64,000 nucleotides of DNA from JADLHS01 sp964561105 (GTDB lineage Bacteria; Verrucomicrobiota; Verrucomicrobiia; Limisphaerales; JADLHS01): NCBI GenBank assembly GCA_964561105.1, contig CAZLOH010000013.1, positions 39,028 to 103,027 on the forward strand, in the 5' to 3' direction. The translations under genes and the position numbers were made by a program. The notes below the pieces were generated by a model that saw only the letters and a program-made list of their open reading frames with translations, searched no databases and was not told where the DNA came from. Shown here piece by piece: positions 1-8,990 of this stretch. The first letter of the stretch is position 1; every line of letters begins with the position of its first letter.

Positions 1-1051
1 CCACCGCTCCGTCCGCCGCCGTCAGGCAGGCGAGAAAGCGCGCCAGTTCGTTGATCGCTTCGTCCACCGCAATCACGCGTGGATGATTGGAACTGGCGTA
101 CTCGCTCCAGCCCACGGTCGCCGGTGGAGGATGTGATTCCGCGCAGACTTCCGCAAGGATGCTCATGGCCTGCAGGATGAGCGTTCGCGCGCGGAAGCGT
201 GGCTCGTCGGTATGGAACGAGTATTTCAACCGCACGTAACGATCAATGGTTTCGGATGCTTGAGCCAATTCGCGCTCGATCAACAGGACCGTGCCCCCAT
301 GCCGGAAACTGCGGATCGCGCTCACCATGCGCAGTGCCAGTTGTTGTCGCAACTGCTGCGCAAACGCCGGTGCGAGTCCGGCCCAAGGACGCCGGGCCGC
401 CAATCGCGCCCGCTCATGCGCTTGTCGCAATTCTTCCAACGCCGTCGCCGCCCCGGGCAACTGCCGGCCCGTTTCCAACAGATTGACCGAGGGCGGGACG
501 ATCCGTCCGCCTTGCAACCGGGCCACGGTAAAGGAGCCGCGGGTCACCGTCAGTCTTCCCGGTCCGCGGACCGCGATCACCAGCGAGCCGGGCAACGGAT
601 CGAACCGGGCGCGCGAACCTTCCTGTGCCCGCACCCAACCCGATCCCGAATTCACCAATCCCCAGATCTCCAGTTGGCCTTGCTGATTGAGCTCCACTCC
701 CACCAGAGCGCGATCGAAACTGGCGGCGGGCGAAAGCCGGCGCAGCTCGTTGGCGCTGAAAGGCCGTGGCCGGTCGAAGCTCAACCGATGCAACCCATCG
801 GGCGGATTCCCGTCGTGTGGAATCCGCGCCCGCTCGCGCAACAAGACACGGAAGACCACCGGCCGATCCTCCTCGCGCATCAGACTTGCCTGATAGCAGG
901 TCGAAAGCAACAAGCGCAGGATCGCGGGCGACGGCAACGGGTCCGGCGGATTGGCTTCCTCGAATGTCAGCCCGAACCGATGCCCCTTCAATGCGGTGTC
1001 CGTCCAGTGCTCCCGGACGAACAGTTCAAGATTTTCCGGATACGCGTGCAT
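1..1051 (-). CDS. DACNV-type sensor protein, probable diadenylate cyclase (partial, runs off left edge)
   Basis: The reverse strand is open from about 1102 to the window edge, so only the N-terminal ~350 residues are present. The translation starts MHAYPENLELFVREHW and contains RLLLSTCYQASLMREEDRP, GLHRLSFDRPRPF, LRRLSPAASFDRAL and HGGTVLLIERE, which fit the DACNV sensor domain found in front of DisA-type cyclase domains in Planctomycetes and Verrucomicrobia. The last visible residues (DEAINELARFL, AADGAV) look like the start of the DisA_N fold. If complete it would make c-di-AMP or a related signal (family inference); the catalytic residues lie outside the window. The start at 1051 was chosen because the family begins near 'YPxNL'; an in-frame ATG at 1102 is possible. 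Confidence 0.65.
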   Translation of the reverse strand, partial: MHAYPENLELFVREHWTDTALKGHRFGLTFEEANPPDPLPSPAILRLLLSTCYQASLMREEDRPVVFRVLLRERARIPHDGNPPDGLHRLSFDRPRPFSANELRRLSPAASFDRALVGVELNQQGQLEIWGLVNSGSGWVRAQEGSRARFDPLPGSLVIAVRGPGRLTVTRGSFTVARLQGGRIVPPSVNLLETGRQLPGAATALEELRQAHERARLAARRPWAGLAPAFAQQLRQQLALRMVSAIRSFRHGGTVLLIERELAQASETIDRYVRLKYSFHTDEPRFRARTLILQAMSILAEVCAESHPPPATVGWSEYASSNHPRVIAVDEAINELARFLACLTAADGAV

Positions 1052-1327
1052 GACGCGATGGTAGAGCAGCGCAGCGACAAATGCTATCTCGGCTCCCTCC
1101 ATCCGCGCTCTGACTACTGACTGTTAAAAGCTTCGCCACCTCGCACCGATTTGCGGAGGAGCTGACAAGCAGCGAAGGACCAGGAACGCCCGCGGCCGCA
1201 AAGAGTCCTCCCGTTACCACCTCAGTTCGAGAATTGTCGCGCTTGAAGCCTCGGACTGTGGCCTCGCCTCCGAACTCTCCTGTCCTTCGCGCTTGCCCCG
1301 CCCGAATCAGTCTGAAATAACCCCGGC

Positions 1328-1936
1328 GTGCAACCAGAGTTTTTGCCCGCCGACGCCCAACGCTTCGCCACCGCACTGCACCGTTTTGACGAGGAGAATG
1401 CGCGGGATCCAAAAGCGGAAATTGTGGATGGCGTCGCGCGCCCACACGAACTGCTTTACGCGCAGTGGCTCACGGACTGGGTGCTCAAACTCCGCCCCGC
1501 CGCCAGCGAAGCCGTGCGCCTCGCCGCGCGTTGCCAGCATCTTCGCCGCTGGGAAATTCCCCGGGACTCGTATCCGATGAACCGGCCCGGTTACCTGCGC
1601 TGGCGGGCCGACTTGAAAAAGTTCCATGCAGCGAAAGCCGGAGAAATTCTGCGCGAAGTCGGGTATGACGACAGCACAATCCAGCGCGTGCAGGAGTTGA
1701 ACTTGAAGACAAATTTCCCCGCTGACGCCGAAGCACGCGCGCTGGAAGATGCGCTGTGCCTGGTCTTTCTCGAACACCAGTTCGCTGCCCTCGCCGCGAA
1801 GTCCGAGGACGACAAGATGATCAACGCCCTGCAAAAGACCTGGCGGAAAATGACGCCCGCCGCCCAGGCGGAGGCCTTGAAGCTGACTTACAACGCACGC
1901 GAAAAAACTCTCCTCGCCCGGGCACTGGGCGCGTAA
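1328..1936 (+). CDS. DUF4202 family protein
   Basis: 202 residues from a GTG start. Motifs such as FDEENARDP near the N-terminus, RPHELLYAQ, LAARCQHLRRWEIPR, SYPMNRPGYLRWR and LEDALCLVFLEHQF match DUF4202, a small mostly helical family of unknown function. The conserved His and Arg residues suggest an active or ligand site, but no reaction is known. Length is normal for the family. It lies 10 bp upstream of the VOC gene, so the two may be cotranscribed. The 225 bp upstream hold no gene that I can support. Confidence 0.85.
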   Translation: MQPEFLPADAQRFATALHRFDEENARDPKAEIVDGVARPHELLYAQWLTDWVLKLRPAASEAVRLAARCQHLRRWEIPRDSYPMNRPGYLRWRADLKKFHAAKAGEILREVGYDDSTIQRVQELNLKTNFPADAEARALEDALCLVFLEHQFAALAAKSEDDKMINALQKTWRKMTPAAQAEALKLTYNAREKTLLARALGA

Positions 1937-1946
1937 ATTCTCCCCC

Positions 1947-2315
1947 ATGACCATTCGCGAACTCAATCACGTCGCCCTGCACGTCGCCGACGTGACCACG
2001 AGTTGTGCGTTTTATGCGCGCGTGCTGCGACTGCAACCTCTGCCCCGCCCGGCGTTTGACTTTCCCGGCGCCTGGTTTCGGCTGGGCGCGCGCCAGGAAT
2101 TGCATCTGATTGGCGACCGAACGGAACCGGTCAGCTCGGGCAGTCGCAAAAATCATTTCGCCTTGCAGACCGACGACCTCGCCGCTTGGGAAACACATCT
2201 GAAAAACGTCGGTGCGGACTTTCGGCCGAAGAAACCGCGACCCGACGGCGCCTGGCAGATCTTTGTGCGGGATCCCGACGGCCATGTGATCGAGTTGTTC
2301 ACGCCGCCCGCTTGA
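1947..2315 (+). CDS. VOC family (glyoxalase/bleomycin-resistance fold) protein
   Basis: 122 residues, a single vicinal-oxygen-chelate domain. It begins with RELNHVALHV and ends with DPDGHVIELF, the two halves of the usual paired beta-alpha-beta-beta-beta motifs. His9, a His near residue 50 and the late Glu are candidate metal ligands. Members include glyoxalase I, dioxygenases and antibiotic-binding proteins; the substrate cannot be told from sequence. Starts with ATG 10 bp after the DUF4202 stop, indicating one transcript. Confidence 0.85.
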   Translation: MTIRELNHVALHVADVTTSCAFYARVLRLQPLPRPAFDFPGAWFRLGARQELHLIGDRTEPVSSGSRKNHFALQTDDLAAWETHLKNVGADFRPKKPRPDGAWQIFVRDPDGHVIELFTPPA

Positions 2316-2376
2316 ATTTGACCGGCACCAAATGGTTCTGAGCCAGAACTACGGCGTGGGATATTGAAGTAAAAAG

Positions 2377-2408
2377 TGGCGGAGAGAGGGGGATCCGAAC
2401 CTCGCATA
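2377..2408 (-). other. tRNA-Ser 3'-end remnant (attachment-site-like scar)
   Basis: Reading the minus strand, GGTTCGGATCCCCC followed by CTCTCTCCGCCA looks like the T-loop, the 3' acceptor strand and an encoded CCA of a serine tRNA. No anticodon arm, variable arm or 5' half is present upstream, and the T-stem has mismatches, so this is not a working tRNA. Such fragments are typically left where an element integrated into a tRNA 3' end. The following 1.6 kb of decayed genes fits that reading. The rest of 2316-2552 shows nothing else. Confidence 0.55.
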
Positions 2409-2552
2409 ATCTCAGTGAAAATAACGGGAACCCACAGGCTGACACACAAAGAGACGCACAAAATTCAGTCGCCTTGGGGCCGGACTTGTCCCTCGTTGTC
2501 ACCGCATGGGCAACACTCCCTGAACCGCTGAAAGCCGCCGTCCTTGCGATTG

Positions 2553-3369
2553 TCAAAACCGCTCCCGCAGCCAGTGGTTGAAATCCAAGCGCCGGGCGCG
2601 TTCGATGGAATGGCCTCAAATGGAAATGCCCTTCGATTTCTTGTAGCCATGCTGCAATTGCTGTTCGTAAAACCGGTTGACCTTTTTCGTCCCGGCTTTG
2701 GACGATGGCATTCAACGGGAGGATTTCCGCCCAATTGATCTGATACTGGGCCTCGATCTTTCGCGCCCGGTTTTGGGTGGTCAACTTCAGGACTTGGTTG
2801 GCGAACTTCAACCATTCGTTGGCAGGCAACGCGCCGATTTCGACCTGTTGCAACAGTTCCGATAGAAAAACGCGGACGCATGGCACCAACATTTTCAAAT
2901 GCGGCACGTCGCGCCGATTGGCTTGCGAAACCGTTGCGGCCTACTCCAGTTTACAAGCCAGGAGGGAAATGGGGTCCAGCGCGCGGATGATCTGGCCTTC
3001 CCACTCCGCTTGGATCGCGGGAGTGTTGGTCGCATCCGACACGCCAGGAATCTGGCGGACTACTTCCACGGTGGATTTCAGATCGCCAATCTGAAACGGA
3101 ACAAATCCCGCCAAAGCCGTGATGGCCACTTTCGCCGGATAACCGGGTTTGGATGCCAGTTGCTCGGCGATTCGCTCCACGTCGTAGCGGTTGCCTTGGA
3201 AGTCAATGTCCTCGCTGGTGAACGGGCGCAATGAACTCAGCGCCGGCTCTCGGGATAAATAGCGTTCCGCCCAGTAATTGACGGCTTGGCCACCCACCAC
3301 CACATACGGCTGGCCCGCCGTGTCGCGAACCTTGAGAACTTCCAAAAATTGATGAAGTGAAAATCCCAC
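2553..3369 (-). pseudogene. Nucleotidyltransferase-like protein, disrupted
   Basis: The minus strand encodes FSLHQFLEVLKV, YVVVGGQAVNYWAERY, TSEDIDFQG and ALDPISLLACKLE, resembling nucleotidyltransferase-fold proteins of the AbiEii/DUF6036 kind. An in-frame TAG follows KLE at 2941-2943. The same frame then continues with a plausible C-terminal half (DVPHLKMLVPCVRVFL, NEWLKFANQVLKL, WAEILPLNAIVQS). Near 2620 the frame appears to shift: another frame supplies ERARRLDFNHWLRERF and a TGA ending at 2553, next to what looks like a short imperfect duplication. GTG at 3369 was chosen because it sits just after the stop of the upstream small gene. Function is presumably lost. Confidence 0.6.
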
Positions 3370-3371
3370 GG

Positions 3372-3575
3372 TCAGGAACACTTGGCGATGGCCCGGGCGA
3401 CCTGATTCAAATTGGTGATGCGCCACTTGGCACCGGCCCCCACCAAAGAAGCCCGGTGCTGTTGTGCTGCCGCCGCCTGAGGACTGCGTCGTGCTTTCCG
3501 GGCAGCCGCCATCCGGCTTTGCGCTTCCTGCTTTTTCATTTGCTGGAAAGACATTGTTTTCACTGGAAGACTCAT
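3372..3575 (-). CDS. Small basic hypothetical protein upstream of the nucleotidyltransferase remnant
   Basis: 67 residues beginning MSLPVKTMSFQQMKK, rich in Ala, Arg, Lys and Gln, with no membrane segment or signal peptide. Its stop overlaps the region of the GTG start of the downstream nucleotidyltransferase (TGACCGTG), as in a two-gene toxin-antitoxin-like or abortive-infection-like operon. I do not recognise the family. A later ATG at 3554 is an alternative start. The partner is broken, so this gene may also be relict. Confidence 0.4.
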   Translation of the reverse strand: MSLPVKTMSFQQMKKQEAQSRMAAARKARRSPQAAAAQQHRASLVGAGAKWRITNLNQVARAIAKCS

Positions 3576-3639
3576 ACCGCGATCGGCCGGTTGAAGCAAG
3601 TTGCGACCGGCGACGATTTCGCCGGAACTCCAAGAGCCT

Positions 3640-4056
3640 TCAATGAATTTTCTGTTCAACGGTCGCTGACTCGTTCGCCTCAGACTCGATTTCAATGGAC
3701 TCCACGAGGCCGTGTTCAGTCCCGTCAACTCCTGCATAGCGCGTCGGCACAGATTTAATGGACTCGACGATGCGACCTTGAATGCCAATCGTCAGCGTGT
3801 GTAGGTTTTTACCGAGTATCCGCACGCGATGCCGCAGAAACGAGAGCGTGAGCGTGTCCCGCTCTTGGCTGGATTCGAATTCCGCCGATTCCAGATGATG
3901 GTAGGAGAACAAATGCAGCCGGGTGCGGCTAGGCTCGATGCGCAGGCTGTCAATCGGTTGATTCTCGCCGTTCAGCGAAGTGTGACTGAATTCGCAACAA
4001 AGTGATTTGTCTGGCCGTCGCTTCGCCCATGTGGGCGAGATGACGATTCAAACTTG
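3640..4056 (-). CDS. Hypothetical protein, start uncertain or 5' truncated
   Basis: The minus-strand frame is open from a TGA near 4057 to the stop at 3640 and reads naturally: SLNGENQPIDSLRIEPSR, LHLFSYHHLESAEFES, DTLTLSFLRHRVRILGKNL, YAGVDGTEHGLVESIEIE. There is no convincing ATG at the head; a TTG at 3912 is the first likely start and would remove conserved-looking sequence. The coordinates give the open frame. It probably folds as a small beta-rich domain. It belongs to the same decayed accessory patch as its neighbours, downstream of the response regulator gene. Confidence 0.4.
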
Positions 4057-4105
4057 GAACTACGCTCTGGATTACGGTTTCGATCCAGGGCGTTGGCAAA
4101 CTGGA

Positions 4106-4801
4106 TTACGCGACGTGCAAATGCGCCAGTGTGGGCAGTTGCGGCACGTACGGAGCCAGGGAAACCAGTCCGTTGGAAATCGCAAAGCGAGTCAGGCCGG
4201 CGACCGTGTGGATGTCCAGCTTGCGCATGATGCGTTCGCGGTGGGTTTCCACGGTGCGCACGCCGATGTTCAATTGCGTGGAGATTTCCTTGTTGCTCAA
4301 GCCGTCGGCAATGTGAACGAGCACTTCGCGCTCGCGATTGGTGAGCCGGGCCGCCGGCGTGGATTCGCCGCTGCCCCGCACGACTTGATTGAGCGCCACC
4401 CGGGCGACGTCCGCGCTAAAGTGCGTTCCGCCCGCCGCCACGGTTTCAATGGCTTGCAGCAATTCTTGCGGCGCGGATTCTTTCAACACGAATCCCCGCG
4501 CGCCACAGGCGATGATGCGCATCACGTAATCCTTGTTGCCGTACATGGAGAGGATGATGACTTTGATCTGCGGCAGCTCGCGTCGCAACACTTCCGTGAG
4601 GGCCATGCCGTTCATCTGGGGCAGGTCAATGTCCATCAAGACCACGTCCGGCTTCTGGGCGCGGATCAAGTCCAGACCGGCGCGGCCATCGCCCGCTTCT
4701 CCGAGAATTCGGATGCGCGGCTGGGCGCTCAGGGCCATGCCAATGCCCCGGCGCACAATCGGATGGTCGTCCACAATGATGATTCGGATGGGTTGATTCA
4801 T
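4106..4801 (-). CDS. NarL/FixJ-family response regulator
   Basis: 231 residues from ATG at 4801. The receiver domain spans about residues 5-120, with acidic pair Asp11-Asp12, phospho-acceptor Asp57 (VVLMDIDLPQMNG), Ser85 and Lys107. A LuxR-type helix-turn-helix follows (about 165-225), with LTNREREVLVHIADGLSNKEI and VRTVETHRERIMRKL. It should bind DNA as a dimer once phosphorylated. No histidine kinase is adjacent. It is divergent from the exopolysaccharide operon starting at 4988, which is its most obvious candidate target. A longer form from 4846 is possible, but the family starts close to the receiver domain. Confidence 0.9.
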   Translation of the reverse strand: MNQPIRIIIVDDHPIVRRGIGMALSAQPRIRILGEAGDGRAGLDLIRAQKPDVVLMDIDLPQMNGMALTEVLRRELPQIKVIILSMYGNKDYVMRIIACGARGFVLKESAPQELLQAIETVAAGGTHFSADVARVALNQVVRGSGESTPAARLTNREREVLVHIADGLSNKEISTQLNIGVRTVETHRERIMRKLDIHTVAGLTRFAISNGLVSLAPYVPQLPTLAHLHVA

Positions 4802-4987
4802 AAATGTTGAGCCACCGATACGCGCAGTCCCGTCCCCGGGCAACAAAGGGCAGACCAGCTTCAGCGGCCCGGGGCGCGCGCAAAATCCAACCCGGCGCGT
4901 TCCCGGGAGCGCGTATTTCTGCGGAATCGCACTCAGGGTTCATTCCGGTTTCGTGCGGCACGGTCGTAGATTAAGTTTTCCCCCACC

Positions 4988-5821
4988 GTGGAATTTCTCG
5001 AACATTGGAGGTTGCGCGAACGACCCTTCGAACCGACGTGGGACACCCGGTTCTTTTTTCAAGGACGCGCGCAGGACGAAGCCCTGAGTCGTCTCGGCTT
5101 CGTGGTGGGCGAGCTGACCATGCAGCTCGGCTTGCTGACGGGTGAAATCGGATGCGGAAAAACGCTTACGCGGGCGGTGCTGGCGGAACGGCTGGATCGC
5201 CGGCGCTTTAGCGTGGTGACCCAGGAGAATTCCGCTTTCAGTTTTCATGATCTGCTGGGCCTGTCGCTGGCAAAATTATCGCGCGATGAAATCAAACCGG
5301 CGCGCACCCGAGCCGCCCGCTGGTGCCAGTTCGAGCGGACGGTCGAGGAAATGCGAGGCGGGCAACGCCATCTGGTGTTGATCTTCGATGAAGCGCAGGA
5401 GATGTCCGCCGCCACGTTGAACGAACTCAAGCAACTGACGAATCTGAACGGCGCGGGTCAAGGCGCGCTGACCGTGCTGCTGGTGGGCCAACCGGAATTG
5501 CGCGACCACGTGGCGCGACTCCCTGCGCTCAATCAACGTGTCAGTCTGCGCTTTCATTTGCGCCCCTTGTCGCTTGCCGAAACCGCGCAATATCTCGGGC
5601 AGCGTTTATGCACTGCCGGCCATCCGACCGGCGACCTGTTTCCTCCCGCCGCCGTGGAACTCGCATACGCGGCGACGGACGGAATTCCGCGCGCGCTGAA
5701 TCGCGTGGCAAAACTCGCGCTTGAATTTGCCTGGGTGCAAGAGTATCCAGAGGTCACCTGTGCCGCCGTGGACGCCGTCGTCCGCGACCTGAACAGTTAT
5801 CAGACCCTGGCGATTGCATGA
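4988..5821 (+). CDS. ExeA/GspA-like AAA ATPase of an exopolysaccharide operon
   Basis: 277 residues from GTG. The start (MEFLEHWRLRERPFEPTWD) is the usual ExeA/TniB-like head. Walker A is GEIGCGKT (about 52-59) and Walker B LIFDEAQ (about 131-137); the arginine-bearing sensor region lies near LNQRVSLRFHLRPLS. In GspA-type secretion such ATPases help place envelope machinery, and ExeA-like ATPases are common in exosortase- and Wzz-linked polysaccharide clusters. There is no C-terminal peptidoglycan-binding domain. The stop overlaps the next start as ATGA, so it is translationally coupled to the chain-length protein. Confidence 0.85.
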   Translation: MEFLEHWRLRERPFEPTWDTRFFFQGRAQDEALSRLGFVVGELTMQLGLLTGEIGCGKTLTRAVLAERLDRRRFSVVTQENSAFSFHDLLGLSLAKLSRDEIKPARTRAARWCQFERTVEEMRGGQRHLVLIFDEAQEMSAATLNELKQLTNLNGAGQGALTVLLVGQPELRDHVARLPALNQRVSLRFHLRPLSLAETAQYLGQRLCTAGHPTGDLFPPAAVELAYAATDGIPRALNRVAKLALEFAWVQEYPEVTCAAVDAVVRDLNSYQTLAIA

Positions 5822-7959
5822 ACGAACCCAACGACGAATTCAGCATTAGCGCGGTCCGGGCGAAACGCGCCCAGTACAGTTTCACGCCCGCCGGCGAGGA
5901 GCCGACCTTCGTTCAACGCGATCCAACCGCCGCGACCCTGTCGGCCATCGCGCCAGTGTTGGCTCCTGGCGCGGAGAAAAAAAACGTAGGCGTGGTGGTG
6001 GACGGCTGGCGGTTGGTTGCCGCGTTGAAAGCTCACGTCAGGTTGCTCGGGTGCGCGGCGGGCGGTGCCGCCGTGGTGGCCTTCGTGCTTGGCTATTTCC
6101 TCTCCCACGATTCAGTTCGAGTGACACTGCTGGCACGAGAACCAGCCGACGCGCCGACGCTCAATTCGGGCGCCGAAGCCTATCGGCCGCGGCAACTGAA
6201 TCCATTGACGCTGGTCAGGCTCATGCAATCGCCGGAGTTGCTTCGCCGCGCCGCCGGAAACAGCCCGGCCATTGGCGAAAGCGCGTTGCCGGGGCGTGTT
6301 CGGGTCGAACAGATTCCAGGAGCGGACCTCGTCGCGCTGACGGTGACGGGCAAACCTCCGGAAGCCCTCGTTGACCTCGCGAACCGGTTTGCCGGGGAGG
6401 CCGTCGAGATGGGCCGTGAGCTCCAGGCAGCCGAGGCTGGCCAGATGAACCGGTTTTACTCGGACAAATTGACGGCGCTCGACAAACAACTCTCCCAGCT
6501 CAACACCGAACTCGTCGCGTTCCAACAAACCGAGCAGCTCGCGGACCCGGAAGCGGAGAAACAAGGTTACGTCAAGGAGCTGGGCGACGTCATGGCGCGC
6601 GGGGACAATGCCCGCATCGAGGCCGAACTGGTGGAGCTGCAAATTTCGACGTTGCAAAACGAACTCTTGCAGGAGAATCCCATCGCGCAAAAGCTGGCCG
6701 CCGCTCGAAACCAGCTAACCGACCTGTACGGCCGCTACACCGAGGCGCATCCGCGGGTAATTCAGCAGCGCAAGTTGATCGCCGAATTGGAAAAAGAATT
6801 GCCCGCCACCGGCACCGACAGCCTCGCCAGCGCGCGATACAGCAATGATCCCCAGGTCACAGCGAACTATGCGCGGCTGGTCGAGTTGCAAACGCGCCGG
6901 ATGACCCTCCAACGAGAGTTGAAGGAACTGGCAAAGCTGAAAACGACTCTGCTGGCCAGCGTCGCCGGTCTTTCGGAAAAAGGGCTGCGCTACGCGACGA
7001 TCAAGGCGCAACTCGACGGACTCCAAAAATCACGCGCACAACTGGCGGCACGCCAACATGAGGCCCAACTGTATCAGGCGAACGCGCAAGGTTATTATCG
7101 CGTGTTCACGCCGGCCACCCTCCAGGATGTTGACTCCTCGGGGCGCTGGCTCGCAGCGGGATGCGCCGGCATCATCGGCCTGCTGGTGGGAACGCTGGGG
7201 GCGGGGTTGATCGTAACGGGTCGCGAGCTTACCGACCGGCGTTTGAAGACGGCCACCGAGCTGCAACGGGAGACCGGCCTGCCGGTGCTGGCTTCGGTTG
7301 GCGATCTCAGCCAGATGTCGGCGTCGGAAAAAGAGTCGTGGGCGTTCCGCACCTGGACGGCCATCGCCGGCCAGCTCAACGGCTCGCCGAATCGCGGTCT
7401 GGTCTGCGGGCTGATTTCCTCGTCAGCCGGCGAGGGGCGTTCGACTTGGATCAAATTGCTCATGGGCGCCGCCCAGCAACGCGGGCTGCAAGTCATGACG
7501 GTCGCCACCCGACCGGACAGCGCGCGGACGGAAGAATCCGACCTGCCGGCCAATGTCGTATCGCAGGATTTTTCGTCGCCCGGCGCACGAGTCGCTGCCC
7601 CCACTCACACGATGGCCACCCGGCCGTCAAACATGCCACCCGCTTCGCGACCCGCGCGAACCGCGCACATCCCGCTGCCCGGAAAGGTCTGGGACCTGGC
7701 GCATCGTAAAGAATGGGAAACCACGTTGGCGCATTTGCAACGCATGGATAATCTCGTCCTGCTCGTCGAGCTGCCGCCGGCCTCCCAACCGGAAGCCGTG
7801 TTGCTCGCCGAGAGTTTGCCCCAGGTCATCTGGCTGGCGGACAGCGGGAAGGCGGGGGTGCGCGACACCCGGCAGCAATTGCAGACCCTGCGCCACGCGA
7901 AGTGCCGCCTCGTGGGCGCGGTGTTGAATCACGAACCGAAACCTGTTTTTGATCTATGA
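5818..7959 (+). CDS. Polysaccharide chain-length/co-polymerase (Wzz/GumC type) with degenerate kinase-like tail
   Basis: 713 residues. A cytoplasmic lead precedes transmembrane helix 1 (about 75-95). The periplasmic part (100-440) has long coiled coil (residues near LDKQLSQLNTELVAFQQ and LVELQTRRMTLQRELKEL), and helix 2 is at about 443-465. The C-terminal cytoplasmic part resembles a CpsD/BY-kinase, but its P-loop reads SSSAGEGRST, with Arg in place of the catalytic Lys, and there is no terminal tyrosine cluster. It therefore probably sets chain length without autokinase activity (inference). Overlaps both neighbours by ATGA. Confidence 0.85.
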   Translation: MNEPNDEFSISAVRAKRAQYSFTPAGEEPTFVQRDPTAATLSAIAPVLAPGAEKKNVGVVVDGWRLVAALKAHVRLLGCAAGGAAVVAFVLGYFLSHDSVRVTLLAREPADAPTLNSGAEAYRPRQLNPLTLVRLMQSPELLRRAAGNSPAIGESALPGRVRVEQIPGADLVALTVTGKPPEALVDLANRFAGEAVEMGRELQAAEAGQMNRFYSDKLTALDKQLSQLNTELVAFQQTEQLADPEAEKQGYVKELGDVMARGDNARIEAELVELQISTLQNELLQENPIAQKLAAARNQLTDLYGRYTEAHPRVIQQRKLIAELEKELPATGTDSLASARYSNDPQVTANYARLVELQTRRMTLQRELKELAKLKTTLLASVAGLSEKGLRYATIKAQLDGLQKSRAQLAARQHEAQLYQANAQGYYRVFTPATLQDVDSSGRWLAAGCAGIIGLLVGTLGAGLIVTGRELTDRRLKTATELQRETGLPVLASVGDLSQMSASEKESWAFRTWTAIAGQLNGSPNRGLVCGLISSSAGEGRSTWIKLLMGAAQQRGLQVMTVATRPDSARTEESDLPANVVSQDFSSPGARVAAPTHTMATRPSNMPPASRPARTAHIPLPGKVWDLAHRKEWETTLAHLQRMDNLVLLVELPPASQPEAVLLAESLPQVIWLADSGKAGVRDTRQQLQTLRHAKCRLVGAVLNHEPKPVFDL

Positions 7960-8990
7960 AGAAAACCCTGTGGAAACTCACCTGCGTGGGCTGGTTGCTG
8001 ACGAGCGGTTTCGTTCTCGGCCAGGATGCGACTCCGCCACCCGCCGAGCCGGCGGCGCCGGCGGCGAAGACCAACGGCAATTTTTCCATTTTATCTTCCC
8101 CCAACCTGCGGGCGGCCTGGCAGAAACACCTGACGCTCGGCCCCAGCGATTTGCTGAATTTTTCGCTCTTCGATCAACCTGAGACCGCTGTCACGGAAGT
8201 GGCGATTGGCCCGGACGGACGCGTGAGTTTTTTGCAAGCCCGCGACATCCTGGCGACCGGCCTGACGATTGACGAGTTGCGCGCCAAGTTCGACGCGGAA
8301 CTGGGGAATTACTATCGCAGCCCGCGCACGATCATCACGCCGGCGGCGTATCGCAGCAAAAAATATTACGTGCTGGGCACGGTGGCGAACAGCGGCGTGT
8401 ATCAACTGGACCGGCCCACCACGGTGATTGAAGCCATCGCGCGTGCCGGCGGGTTGCAGACCGGCCAGTTGGATCAGAATACGGTGGAGCTCGCGGATCT
8501 CACCCACAGCTTTCTGGTGCGCGATGGCCGCCGGATGAATGTGGATTTCGAGGCCTTGTTCCGACAGGGCGAACTGGCGCAGAACATCGCATTGGCCCCG
8601 GATGATTATCTCTACTTCGCTTCGGCCAGCGCGAACGCGATCTTCGTGGTGGGTGCGGTGAACAGCCAGGGAGTGGTGGCCTACACTCCGAACGCCAACA
8701 TCATCAGCGCCATCACCGCCCGGGGCGGTTATGTTGAAAAGGCCTATCAAAGCCGCGTCCTCGTCATTCGCGGATCGCTGACCAAACCGCAAACCTTCGT
8801 CGTGAACGCCAAGGCGATTCTGGCCGGCGAGCAGCCCAACTTCCGGCTGGAGCCCAAGGATATCGTGTTCGTCTCCCGACGACCGTGGGCGCGGGCGGAG
8901 GAAATCCTGGATGGGGCCACCATGGCCTTTATGCAAGCCGCCATCGTCCAGGCAACGGGCGCCTACATGTTCCGTGGATTTAACCCATGA
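7956..8990 (+). CDS. Polysaccharide export protein (Wza/SLBB family), first copy
   Basis: 344 residues with a Sec signal peptide (MKKTLWKLTCVGWLLTSGFVLGQ) and no lipobox. A Poly_export domain (LTLGPSDLLNFSLFDQPE, about 50-130) precedes two SLBB-like repeats (VLGTVANSGVYQLDRPTTV and VVGAVNSQGVVAYTPNANI). This family forms the outer-membrane ring through which capsular or exopolysaccharide leaves. Having two such proteins in tandem suggests a periplasmic or soluble ring component plus the lipoprotein encoded next. Overlaps both neighbours by 4 bp. Confidence 0.88.
   Translation: MKKTLWKLTCVGWLLTSGFVLGQDATPPPAEPAAPAAKTNGNFSILSSPNLRAAWQKHLTLGPSDLLNFSLFDQPETAVTEVAIGPDGRVSFLQARDILATGLTIDELRAKFDAELGNYYRSPRTIITPAAYRSKKYYVLGTVANSGVYQLDRPTTVIEAIARAGGLQTGQLDQNTVELADLTHSFLVRDGRRMNVDFEALFRQGELAQNIALAPDDYLYFASASANAIFVVGAVNSQGVVAYTPNANIISAITARGGYVEKAYQSRVLVIRGSLTKPQTFVVNAKAILAGEQPNFRLEPKDIVFVSRRPWARAEEILDGATMAFMQAAIVQATGAYMFRGFNP

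Noticed and set aside
212..1120. 302-residue plus-strand ORF at the left end
   Set aside because: It is antisense to the DACNV-like coding sequence, which has recognisable conserved motifs; the plus-strand protein is Arg/Gln/Pro-rich with none.
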